Shown here in pieces: positions 1 through 5,991 of a DNA stretch of 9,473 nt. Source of the DNA: Holosporales bacterium (GTDB lineage: Bacteria; Pseudomonadota; Alphaproteobacteria; UBA3830; JAIRMZ01); the NCBI GenBank assembly GCA_031258355.1, contig JAIRMZ010000017.1, positions 1-9,473 on the forward strand, given 5' to 3'. Below the pieces are notes generated by a model that saw nothing but the letters and a program-made list of their open reading frames with translations, did not search any database and had not been told where the DNA came from. Positions within the stretch are counted from its first letter, which is position 1; every line of letters starts with the position of its first letter. The position numbers were made by a program, and so were the translations under genes.

Positions 1-40
1 AATGTATTCAGCAGTGTTTTCCTCACCAAAAAAGACAAAT

Positions 41-70
41 TTGAGAACAAGTTAAGAGTACCAATAATAT
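41..70 (+). promoter_or_regulatory. possible sigma70-type promoter for the Myb-like gene
   Basis: TTGAGA at 41-46 and TAATAT at 65-70, 18 bases apart, resemble -35 and -10 elements upstream of the gene starting at 124. The whole stretch 1-123 is AT-rich and holds no gene. Such matches occur by chance in AT-rich DNA, and a second -10-like hexamer (TATGAT, 90-95) lies nearby, so the exact promoter is uncertain. Confidence 0.3.
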
Positions 71-77
71 TTAAAGA

Positions 78-92
78 ATATAAATTTTATAT
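78..92. repeat. perfect short palindrome in the leader of the Myb-like gene
   Basis: The arms ATATAAA (78-84) and TTTATAT (86-92) are exact inverted copies around one central base. They lie between the possible promoter and the start codon at 124. This could be an operator for a dimeric regulator, but AT-only palindromes are common in AT-rich DNA, so this is only a candidate. Confidence 0.25.
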
Positions 93-123
93 GATACAAT
101 TCTGAAAATAAGATGAGGGATCA

Positions 124-642
124 ATGAAGGTAAGAAATTTCTCTTTTATCCTAGGGTTACTGGTTGTCTGCTGTGATTACAGCCAAGGGATGCGGCACCA
201 AAAGTTCACTCCTGAGGAAGATGGAAGAATAATACAGGCCAAAAAAGACAATCCAAACGCAAATTGGAGAGAAATTGGAGAGATTGCACATATTGGCAGG
301 GATCCCAATCGAATACGCGAGAGATGGGGGAATTATCTGATTCCCGGTCTTTATCAAAGACCGTGGACAGCCGAAGAAGATCAGGCGCTGCGTGACGCGT
401 ATAGTCGAGTTGGGCCGAAATGGACAGCGATATCCCCATTTTTTCCAGGAAGGTCAGGTGTTAACGTCAAAAACAGATGGAGACTTCTGGAGAGAAACAG
501 AGAACGGATCCACCTTTTTTCTGGAGCTGCCCCTCCTATGGAGGGAGATTTTGATATTGCCCCTATAGAAGAAGATGGTCAGCATCGAGAGGGCTCTGGA
601 TCGCCTGCGTGGATAGATCTCGGCCTGTTTGGCGATCTTTAA
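124..642 (+). CDS. secreted-looking protein with two Myb/SANT repeats and acidic tail
   Basis: 172 residues; ATG at 124 is preceded by GAGGGA (115-120). Residues 1-22 look like a signal peptide: basic MKVR, a hydrophobic core FSFILGLLVVCC, then SQG, a plausible signal peptidase I site after Gly22. The cysteines at 16-17 lack a good lipobox. Residues about 26-72 and 78-124 form two Myb repeats. Repeat 1 has Phe28/Trp48/Trp68 and the motif RERWGNYL. Repeat 2 has Trp81/Trp100/Trp119 with the canonical 18-residue spacing, RPWTAEED and GRSGVNVKNRW, close to plant and protist R2R3 Myb proteins. In that family the repeats bind DNA through their third helices. The last ~45 residues are acidic, ending DLGLFGDL. 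No neighbour explains it; a stem-loop follows the gene. A role as an exported, host-nucleus-acting factor is inference. If the N-terminus is not cleaved it could be a membrane-anchored or cytoplasmic DNA-binding protein. Confidence 0.85.
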   Translation: MKVRNFSFILGLLVVCCDYSQGMRHQKFTPEEDGRIIQAKKDNPNANWREIGEIAHIGRDPNRIRERWGNYLIPGLYQRPWTAEEDQALRDAYSRVGPKWTAISPFFPGRSGVNVKNRWRLLERNRERIHLFSGAAPPMEGDFDIAPIEEDGQHREGSGSPAWIDLGLFGDL

Positions 643-691
643 AAACAGAAGGAGTTAGCTTGTTGATGAAGCCTTTTCCTCATTAGGCGGG

Positions 692-734
692 GGACACACT
701 TTCTCTCTTTTTGAAGGAAACAAGAAAGTGTGCC
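692..734 (+). terminator. stem-loop after the Myb-like gene, possible terminator
   Basis: CACACTTTCT (695-704) pairs exactly with AGAAAGTGTG (723-732), and GG/CC pairs extend the stem past a single bulged A. It starts 50 bases after the stop codon. The bases after the stem (ATTTATGC) are not a good U-run, so termination would be weak; it may instead be an RNA-stabilising hairpin. Confidence 0.35.
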
Positions 735-922
735 ATTTATGCAAAAGTAGAGAAAACGTCACGGAAAGAGATTGGTGTTTTTGAAAAAAGATTGCATGCT
801 AAACATAGCAGGAACGTATAGACAACGAGAAATGGTTATTAGTAAAAGCTTTAGCCTTTTGTTCGGCCCGTCTCTTTCGGCTCTTGTAAAGAAGAGGAAG
901 AGCGTTTAATTTGGGGGAAGAG

Positions 923-961
923 ATGAAGCATGTTGTTTCTGTGTGGAATTGTTTGAAATGA
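923..961 (+). CDS. possible 12-residue leader peptide upstream of pnp
   Basis: ATG at 923 follows GGGGGAAG (913-920), a good ribosome binding site, and encodes MKHVVSVWNCLK before TGA at 959-961. The stop is 20 bases before the TTG start of pnp and only 6 bases before the pnp ribosome binding site. Translation of this leader could influence access to the pnp start. It is very short and may be chance; there is no run of one amino acid that would point to classical attenuation. Confidence 0.2.
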   Translation: MKHVVSVWNCLK

Positions 962-967
962 AAGGCG

Positions 968-975
968 AAAGGTGA
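968..975 (+). promoter_or_regulatory. ribosome binding site supporting TTG start of pnp
   Basis: AAAGGTGA lies 6 bases before TTG at 982, and there is no ATG near the family's usual N-terminus. A second non-ATG candidate, GTG at 1021, is preceded only by a weaker purine stretch. It would give an N-terminus closer in length to other PNPases. Confidence 0.5.
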
Positions 976-981
976 TTTTAT

Positions 982-3132
982 TTGTCGGAGCCTCTTCTCC
1001 ATTGTCGGGGAAAGAGTAGAGTGAAGGAAAAATCTCCTTTGTCTTTTGGTTCTCGTCGGGAGTTGATCTGGGGGGGGCGGAAGCTGATCCTTGAAACGGG
1101 GCGACTTGCTTGTCAGGCAACGGGTTCTGTCTTTATAACGTATGGGGAAACTTCGGTGCTCTGTTCGGTGGTTGCCGCTGAAAAGCCGGCGGAGAATGTG
1201 GGGTTCTTTCCTTTAACTGTTAATTATCAGGAAAAATCCTTTGCTGTTGGGAAAATCCCTGGCGGTTTTTTCAAGAGGGAAGGACGACCGTCGGAGCGGG
1301 AAACCTTAACTTCGCGACTTATTGATCGGCCTATCCGTCCTTTGTTTCCTGCCGCTTTTCGGAATGAAACACAGGTCATTTGCACAGTCCTGGGGTACGA
1401 CCTGGAAAATGAACCGGATATTGTTGCGATGATTGGGGCTTCGGCTGCACTTACCCTCTCAGGAATTCCTTTTCTGGGGCCCATTGGGGCGGCACGCGTC
1501 GGCTATCTCCAAGGAGAGTTCGTCTTGAATCCTCCATTGTCGCGGGAGAAAGCCGTGGACCTAGATCTTGTCGTAGCGGGAAGTGCGCAAGGGGTTCTCA
1601 TGGTGGAGTCGGAGGCGCGAGAGCTTTCTGAAGAAAAAATGCTGGAGGCGGTGCTTTTTGGCCACAAGGCTTATCAGCCCGTTATTGAGGCGATCATTCA
1701 GTTGGCGGAAGAGGCGGCAGCAGAACCTTGGGCTTTAGCGGAAGAAGAAACTGATAAGCAAAAGCAGGCGGAAGTCGCGGTTCGGAAAACAGCTGAGAAA
1801 AAATTACTAATGATCATGGCAGAAGATCTTCCTAAGAAAGGACGTCATGCGAAGATTCGGGTACTACGCGATGAAATAAGTGGATTACTGGAAGACGAGG
1901 GATTCTCGGGAGCTGCTGTGCATGCGGCTTTTGAAACGCTACAGTATCAGCTCTTACGTTCAGAAATTCTGACACGTAAAAAACGACTAGGGGGGCGCGC
2001 GCCTCAGGAAATTCGTCCTATTCATACCGAAGTTGGTGTTTTGCCTCGTGTGCATGGGAGTGCGCTGTTCGTGCGCGGAGAGACACAGGCGCTTGTCGTA
2101 GCAACGCTTGGAACGGGGCAAGATGAACAGATCATCGATGGTTTAGAGGGAGAGTACCGCGAGCACTTTTTGCTGCATTACAACTTTCCGCCTTTTTCTG
2201 TTGGCGAGGTGGGACGTCTTGGGTCTCCAGGAAGGCGCGAGATTGGGCATGGAAAGCTTGCCTGGCGCGCTATCCATCCGATGTTGCCTTCGAAGGAAGA
2301 TTTTCCTTATGCCATTCGTGTTGTCTCCGAGATCGTGTCCTGTAACGGTTCTTCCTCCATGGCGAGTGTCTGTGGGGCCTCCTTGTCTCTTATGGATGCA
2401 GGGGTGCCGTTAAAGAAGCCTGTCGCAGGTATTGCGATGGGGCTCGTTAAAGAAGGTGAGGATTTCGTCATTTTAAGTGATATACAAGGCGAAGAGGATC
2501 ATCTCGGCGACATGGATTTTAAAGTGGCGGGCACCTCTGAGGGGATTACTGCGTTGCAGATGGATATCAAAATTGCTGGGGTGACACCAGAGATCATGCG
2601 GTTGGCGCTGGTGCAAGCGCGAGAAGGATTGACGCACATTTTGAGTAAAATGACCCTGTCTCTTGCCTTGCCACGTCAGGATCTTAGTGCGCATGCCCCG
2701 CGTATTGTTAGTTTGACGGTGCCTCGGGATAAGATTCGCGAGGTGATCGGCACAGGAGGAAAAGTTATTCGCGAAATTACAGAAAAGACGGGCGCTAAGG
2801 TGGACATCAACGACGAGGGTCTGGTGCATGTCGCTTCTCAAAATAAGGCGGCTTTGGAGGCGGCGGTAGAGTGGATTAAAGGGATTGCTTGTGATCCGGA
2901 GATCGGCACTATCTATACGGGAAAGGTTGTGAAAATCATGGAGTTTGGAGCGTTTGTGAACTTCCTAGGGAGTCGTGATGGTTTAGTGCATATCAGTGAG
3001 TTAGCGGAGGTCCGTCCAAGCCAGGTGACCGACGTTGTAAAAGAGGGAGAGAGCGTGCGTGTCAAAGTGCTTGGCTTTGATGACCGAGGTCGGGTAAAGT
3101 TGAGCGTGAAAGCCGCTCTGAAAGAGGAATAA
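982..3132 (+). CDS. pnp: polyribonucleotide nucleotidyltransferase (PNPase)
   Basis: 3'-to-5' phosphorolytic exoribonuclease of the cytoplasm, trimeric in known members, acting in mRNA decay and often part of the degradosome. At 716 residues it is of normal length. Order: RNase PH domain 1 (about 25-160, with FFKREGRPSE at 96-105 and RLIDRPIRPLFP at 112-123), linker helices (about 240-335), RNase PH domain 2 (about 340-560), KH (576-635, GTGG loop at 590-593) and S1 (about 642-712). The phosphate-binding NGSSSM stretch (455-460) and the catalytic DHLGDMDFK motif (506-514, including Asp506, Asp512 and Lys514) are intact, so it should be active. The start is TTG at 982, chosen for its ribosome binding site. 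Starting there adds about 14 residues before the usual N-terminus, so GTG at 1021 is a real alternative. The next gene starts 8 bases after the stop and repeats the KH-S1 part. Confidence 0.97.
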   Translation: MSEPLLHCRGKSRVKEKSPLSFGSRRELIWGGRKLILETGRLACQATGSVFITYGETSVLCSVVAAEKPAENVGFFPLTVNYQEKSFAVGKIPGGFFKREGRPSERETLTSRLIDRPIRPLFPAAFRNETQVICTVLGYDLENEPDIVAMIGASAALTLSGIPFLGPIGAARVGYLQGEFVLNPPLSREKAVDLDLVVAGSAQGVLMVESEARELSEEKMLEAVLFGHKAYQPVIEAIIQLAEEAAAEPWALAEEETDKQKQAEVAVRKTAEKKLLMIMAEDLPKKGRHAKIRVLRDEISGLLEDEGFSGAAVHAAFETLQYQLLRSEILTRKKRLGGRAPQEIRPIHTEVGVLPRVHGSALFVRGETQALVVATLGTGQDEQIIDGLEGEYREHFLLHYNFPPFSVGEVGRLGSPGRREIGHGKLAWRAIHPMLPSKEDFPYAIRVVSEIVSCNGSSSMASVCGASLSLMDAGVPLKKPVAGIAMGLVKEGEDFVILSDIQGEEDHLGDMDFKVAGTSEGITALQMDIKIAGVTPEIMRLALVQAREGLTHILSKMTLSLALPRQDLSAHAPRIVSLTVPRDKIREVIGTGGKVIREITEKTGAKVDINDEGLVHVASQNKAALEAAVEWIKGIACDPEIGTIYTGKVVKIMEFGAFVNFLGSRDGLVHISELAEVRPSQVTDVVKEGESVRVKVLGFDDRGRVKLSVKAALKEE

Positions 3133-3566
3133 GGGGAAAAATGACATTATCTGTAGAAATGACAATTCCGAAAGATAAAATTCGGGAATTGATTGGTCCA
3201 AAAGGGCAGACGATCCGTGCGATTTCGACGGAAACGAAGGCACGTGTTACCGTCAACGATGACGGTGTGGTGAAAATTTCTGCGCCTGATGAAGGTGCAC
3301 AAGAAGCCGCTATGACAAAAATACGCGAGGCGATTGCCGACCCGGAAGTGGGGCGTATCTATGAGGGAACTGTCGTGAAGGTCGTGCCATTTGGCGCTTT
3401 CGTGAACTTCTCTGGACATAAGGATGGCTTAGTGCATATCAGTGAGCTTTCTCCAACGCGCGTTAATCAAGTGACCGATGTCGTGAGAGAAGGCGATGTG
3501 GTTCGTGTCAAAGTCATTGGCTTTGATCAGCGTGGAAAGGTCAAGTTGAGTATTAAGGCTGTGAAT
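2707..3566 (+). repeat. tandem duplication of the PNPase KH-S1 coding segment
   Basis: The segment from 2707 to about 3120 (pnp residues 576 to end) and the segment from 3153 to about 3566 encode the same domains. They align without a gap at a constant offset of 446 bases. My hand count gives about 78 identical residues of 139. DNA identity is locally higher: an 18-base run is shared at 2983-3000 and 3429-3446, within a 24-base stretch that differs at one position. This is an old in-place duplication rather than a recent exact one. Confidence 0.85.
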
Positions 3567-3572
3567 ATCTGA
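3141..3572 (+). CDS. free-standing KH-S1 RNA-binding protein, paralogue of PNPase C-terminus
   Basis: 143 residues. The KH domain (about 5-65) has the GXXG loop GPKG at 19-22. The S1 domain (about 71-140) contains FGAFVNF, DGLVHISEL and VKVIGFDQRGKVKLS. It aligns gap-free with residues 576-714 of the PNPase encoded just upstream and lacks any RNase PH domain, so it should bind RNA but not degrade it. ATG at 3141 is preceded by AAGGGG and lies 8 bases after the pnp stop, so the two are almost certainly one operon and probably translationally coupled. In E. coli the KH and S1 domains provide RNA affinity and are needed for pnp autoregulation. A role as an RNA chaperone, a competitor for PNPase substrates or a regulator of pnp is inference. 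The frame and both RNA-binding motifs are preserved, so it is unlikely to be a dead fragment. Confidence 0.85.
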   Translation: MTLSVEMTIPKDKIRELIGPKGQTIRAISTETKARVTVNDDGVVKISAPDEGAQEAAMTKIREAIADPEVGRIYEGTVVKVVPFGAFVNFSGHKDGLVHISELSPTRVNQVTDVVREGDVVRVKVIGFDQRGKVKLSIKAVNI

Positions 3573-3598
3573 AGACGTGAGTTTTTAGGAAGGGGGAT

Positions 3599-3640
3599 GA
3601 GCCTTCTTTCTTTATGAAAAAAAGAAGGCGGCTCCTTTCT
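3599..3640 (+). terminator. hairpin ending the pnp/KH-S1 transcript
   Basis: GAGCCTTCTTTCTTT (3599-3613) pairs with the AAAAAAAGAAGGCGGCTC arm ending at 3634, with two unpaired bases near the base of the stem and a small ATG loop. It begins 26 bases after the stop of the KH-S1 gene and is followed by CTTTCT. The U-run is imperfect, so this is a probable rather than certain Rho-independent terminator. Confidence 0.55.
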
Positions 3641-3684
3641 GGAAGCGTAAATATTTGAAAGAATCTTCATTCACTGAGTATTCT

Positions 3685-3707
3685 ATTCCTCTCCCATGGG
3701 GAGGAAT
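3685..3707. repeat. inverted repeat with CCATGG centre
   Basis: ATTCCTC (3685-3691) is the exact inverse of GAGGAAT (3701-3707), and inner CCC/GGG continues the symmetry with one bulged T (3692). Neither strand has a T-run after it, so it is not a standard terminator. It could be a protein-binding palindrome or a stabilising RNA hairpin at the meeting point of the two operons. Confidence 0.35.
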
Positions 3708-3845
3708 AAAAATCAGGCCATAAGCCAATAAAAAAAGTGGATAATTTTAGTGGACAAAACATAGAAGTCTCCTATTCTTAAAAATTGAAAGTTGAATTTG
3801 ACGGCCTAAGGACCTTGTCGAGAGAGGGCGCGATCCTTTTTACAA

Positions 3846-3854
3846 GGGGGGGGG
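3846..3854. repeat. run of nine G
   Basis: Nine consecutive G lie in the gap downstream of the last phage-type gene, 37 bases beyond its stop codon on the minus strand. Such homopolymer runs are prone to slippage. It lies outside any gene, so no phase-variable product is implied by the sequence here. Confidence 0.6.
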
Positions 3855-3890
3855 ATTTTGCGCTGTTGTATTGTGTAAATGGATCTATAT

Positions 3891-4403
3891 TCACATTTCT
3901 TCTAAAATTAATTGCCATGCGTTGGCGATACCCCATTCATCGGTTTCAAAACGAAAATCACTAACAATCATCGTCAGCCAAGGTCGAAAACTAACAAATG
4001 TCTCGTTGGAAGAAGGATTTTGCAAGCGAATGTCCTGATCTCTTTGCACGAAGGGCACAGGCTGTCCCGCACAATCCACAACGCAAACAGATCCCTCAAC
4101 AGGAGGACGAGTTAGGGTGAGATGCGCCTCTCCCTTTTTGAAACGTTGCCATAGTCGATGGATACAACCTACCGTTACCTGTGTGTTCACCCAAAAACGA
4201 TCAAAGGCCGGTGAGGAAACGTCCTTCCCCCGGATAAGGCTCCGGTATTTGAGGGGCGTCTCTAAGCTGATACAGGATAACGCACCATTAATTGTCCGCT
4301 GAAAAAAGCCCTTGTCCGCCGGCATCAGTTGCTGGAAGCATCCGCGCCCACTGTAAGGGGGAAATCCCGCAATACTTAAAATAAGCTCTGTTTCTTGTGT
4401 CAT
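3891..4403 (-). CDS. phage-type structural protein, probably tail-associated, family not named
   Basis: 170 residues; ATG at 4403 is preceded by AAAGGA and begins 6 bases after the stop of the 44-residue gene. No signal peptide or membrane segment is seen. The protein is rich in beta-type segments. Stretches such as RTINGALSCISLE, KYRSLIRGKDVSSPAFD and FVSFRPWLTMIVSDF, with the ending DEWGIANAWQLILEE, remind me of small proteins that follow head-tail joining genes in siphophages. This is recalled resemblance, not a search result. In the Rhodobacter GTA this position is held by the major tail protein (about 135 residues, TP901-1 type), which this does not obviously match. It is the last gene of the operon; no tape measure or tail chaperone gene follows. 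It could be a tail tube substitute, a tail-tip part or a connector. Confidence 0.7.
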   Translation of the reverse strand: MTQETELILSIAGFPPYSGRGCFQQLMPADKGFFQRTINGALSCISLETPLKYRSLIRGKDVSSPAFDRFWVNTQVTVGCIHRLWQRFKKGEAHLTLTRPPVEGSVCVVDCAGQPVPFVQRDQDIRLQNPSSNETFVSFRPWLTMIVSDFRFETDEWGIANAWQLILEEM

Positions 4404-4409
4404 CGTCCT

Positions 4410-4544
4410 TTACTCCATCCAACGAGGGAACACCATGAAGCGTGTTCGTGCACTGAGTTCGAAATATTCTTCCAGTTCTTCGATAGAAGAGCGCTCTTGC
4501 TCTCCTTCCAGTTCCTCTTCTTGAGGAAAAATGTCATTGTTCAT
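4410..4544 (-). CDS. small acidic protein inside the head-tail gene run
   Basis: 44 residues, from ATG at 4544 to TAA at 4410-4412. It starts MNNDIFPQEEELEGEQERSS and is strongly acidic over residues 4-29, ending in a more basic and hydrophobic TRFMVFPRWME. Its ATG overlaps the stop of the preceding DUF3168-like gene as ATGA, and AAAGGA stands 7 bases upstream. Its stop is followed 6 bases later by the next gene, so it fills the gap exactly and is very likely translated. I do not recognise a family. Position between the tail-completion and the last phage-type gene suggests a small virion or assembly protein; this is inference. Confidence 0.65.
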   Translation of the reverse strand: MNNDIFPQEEELEGEQERSSIEELEEYFELSARTRFMVFPRWME

Positions 4545-4954
4545 GCGTAAATCCTTTCTAAATAGACAAACAAATCAAAGTTCAAGAGGATGGCAAATCC
4601 CTCTTTCTTCGTGCTTTTTCGGAGATCTTTTTCTTCCCATCGCATCGTCCCAACAGCACGTTCCCCTAAGTACAAAGGGAGCGCTTGTCGCAATGTTTCT
4701 TGTATGGCCTCTAAGGCCCCCACCATTTCACTCCCTTTTGCAAAGGGAAAGGAAAGAATCATTTCACCTTCTGCGTGCAAGCGGTTGAGTCCGACGACGG
4801 TCTCCTTGGCAACGGAAATCCACAAATGTGGAACATCTATAGCGGAGAGAGGAGTTCCTATGCGCAGGAGAGGAACTTTTGCTTTTACAACAGTATTCTG
4901 ATTTAGCGCCCTAATAACAGAACGTTCGAGGGCAAAAGGAGTGATGTGATACAT
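4541..4954 (-). CDS. tail-completion / head-tail joining protein, DUF3168-like (GTA gp8 position)
   Basis: 137 residues; ATG at 4954 follows AAGAGGA and lies 9 bases after the stop of the head-closure gene. Its size, its place as third gene after the capsid, and the layout (N-terminal helix, central PHLWISVAKE strand, a helix GSEMVGALEAIQETLRQAL at about 76-94, then WEEKDLRKSTKKEGF and a final beta strand FDLFVYLE) fit the DUF3168 family. In the Rhodobacter GTA and HK97-like phages that family forms the tail terminator ring. The sequence is divergent, so the family call rests partly on position. It ends in an ATGA overlap with the next small gene, indicating coupled translation. Confidence 0.6.
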   Translation of the reverse strand: MYHITPFALERSVIRALNQNTVVKAKVPLLRIGTPLSAIDVPHLWISVAKETVVGLNRLHAEGEMILSFPFAKGSEMVGALEAIQETLRQALPLYLGERAVGTMRWEEKDLRKSTKKEGFAILLNFDLFVYLERIYA

Positions 4955-4963
4955 GAGATCCTC

Positions 4964-5296
4964 TTATCGGGTTTCCAGCATGGAAAAACTTATCCATGGG
5001 TGTTTAGGGGGAAGTTTGAGATTTGTCGTGGGAACAAAGATGATGTTGTGCCAGACCACACGAAAAAGCCGAGGGAACCCGGAGTCCCCACGGAGGACAA
5101 CGCGATACGCTGTAGGCTTCCAAGACAATTCTGGAGAAACAGGGCTCTCTAGGCTTTGAAGATAGGCCCAAACCGAGCGCCAAAGATTCCAGGTCAATTG
5201 TTCCTGACCTTCTTTGGAAACCTTATAAGTGCCAGATTGGATATCGATCCGGTCAGAGAGATGACGGATTAAAGGAGAAAAAGAAGAATGAGGCAT
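4964..5296 (-). CDS. phage head-closure / head-tail adaptor protein (GTA gp7 position)
   Basis: 110 residues from ATG at 5296, chosen because AGGTGA lies just before it and because it starts 4 bases after the stop of the connector gene. The frame is open further upstream, but that would run deep into the connector gene. The layout fits the SPP1 gp16-like head-closure family, which sits between the connector ring and the tail: an N-terminal RIDIQSG strand, SVWAYLQSLES, then YRVVLRGD and HNIIFVPTTNLKLPP strands, at the usual length of about 105-115 residues. Identity to known members is low by eye, so position carries part of the call. Its stop at 4964-4966 is 9 bases before the next start. Confidence 0.65.
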   Translation of the reverse strand: MPHSSFSPLIRHLSDRIDIQSGTYKVSKEGQEQLTWNLWRSVWAYLQSLESPVSPELSWKPTAYRVVLRGDSGFPRLFRVVWHNIIFVPTTNLKLPPKHPWISFSMLETR

Positions 5297-5300
5297 AGGG

Positions 5301-5903
5301 TCACCTAATATTGACAAGACGATAAGGTTGGATAAGATTGCGCACACCGGAAGGCAGACCTGCGCTTGCAGCGTACCCATCCCGTTTTTCGTAAGCATCC
5401 GCAACGAGCATGAGGGTAGCTAAGCGCAGGGGTTCTGGAACTTCTCGCGCTGTTTCTCCCCATCCTGCAACGAAAGAGACTGCCAAAGTGCTCCTATCCC
5501 ACATCTCTAGTGGATTAGGAATCGTAAGTGTTAATTGCGCCGGTCCATGGCTGCTGAGAACGCTGTAATCCTCCGCAGGAATTTCTTGTTCTTGCGTCTT
5601 TGTTTTTACTGTCACAGAAAGAATCTGGTGCAGGGGAGGGCGCGGCAGGGGAAGGCGTTGGACCGCAGGGAATCCTTTGAAACGTGGATAAGAAGACGTC
5701 TCAAAAAGGAGTAAGTCTGTCACATATTGGTAAGTCTTTCGCAGAAAAGCGCATCCTGTAATCGCTTCCAGCGCTTCTGTGCTTGCCGCGATCAAACGTG
5801 TGATGAGCGCATCCTCCACATCAGTATCAACGCGGAGATAGGTCTTGGCTTCCTCCAAAGAAATAAGCGGAGCCTCGGCAGGCCGTATAATAGTCAAAGG
5901 CAT
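5301..5903 (-). CDS. gp6-type head-tail connector protein (phiE125 gp8 / GTA gp6 family)
   Basis: 200 residues; ATG at 5903 follows AAGAGGA at a good distance. The N-terminus ISLEEAKTYLRVDTDVEDAL, then LIAASTEALEAITGCAF, is the hallmark of this family. It is followed by the LPRPPLHQILSV segment, a beta-rich middle, and the C-terminal VSFVAGWGE, PEPLRLATLMLVADAYEKRD and GVRNLIQPYRLVNIR. The protein forms the ring below the portal to which the head-closure protein and tail attach. Length is normal for the family. It follows the capsid gene after an 88-base gap that contains only a small TTTCCC/GGGAAA hairpin (5964-5980), and it precedes the head-closure gene by 4 bases. Confidence 0.9.
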   Translation of the reverse strand: MPLTIIRPAEAPLISLEEAKTYLRVDTDVEDALITRLIAASTEALEAITGCAFLRKTYQYVTDLLLFETSSYPRFKGFPAVQRLPLPRPPLHQILSVTVKTKTQEQEIPAEDYSVLSSHGPAQLTLTIPNPLEMWDRSTLAVSFVAGWGETAREVPEPLRLATLMLVADAYEKRDGYAASAGLPSGVRNLIQPYRLVNIR

Positions 5904-5991
5904 AAATTCCTCTTAGGTAAAAGGCCCCAAATAAATTGAGGCCAGATCAAGATTTCTTCAGTATTTCCCAAAAAGGGAAAGAGTGGAGAGT

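Larger units (their letters stand above)
643..981 (+). other. gene-poor gap upstream of pnp
   Basis: No convincing full-size gene, tRNA or rpsO (the usual pnp neighbour in many bacteria) is seen. The gap holds a stem-loop at 692-734 and, at 872-902, a set of CTCTT/AAGAG repeats that can pair (881-885 with 892-896, 872-876 with 898-902). A 12-codon open frame with a good ribosome binding site lies at 923-961. In E. coli a 5' leader hairpin of pnp is the target of RNase III and PNPase autoregulation. Whether the structure here does the same is inference. No strong promoter match was found. Confidence 0.5.
3573..3890. other. gap where the pnp operon and the phage-like operon converge
   Basis: No gene is seen on either strand. 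It holds a terminator-like hairpin (3599-3634), a 23-base inverted repeat (3685-3707) and a run of nine G (3846-3854). I found no integrase, tRNA or clear duplicate sequence that would mark an attachment site, and no recognisable remnant of further tail genes downstream of the last phage-type gene. Confidence 0.5.

Noticed and set aside
643..734. tRNA or rpsO-like gene upstream of pnp
   Set aside because: The stem-loop at 692-734 has no cloverleaf partners, and no S15-like coding frame is present.
2473..2841. 122-codon minus-strand frame within pnp
   Set aside because: It is a shadow of the conserved PNPase coding frame, with no ribosome binding site and no recognisable domain.
5297..5404. 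Longer start for the head-closure protein at 5404
   Set aside because: The extra residues are another frame of the connector gene, whereas ATG at 5296 has AGGTGA before it and the family's usual length.
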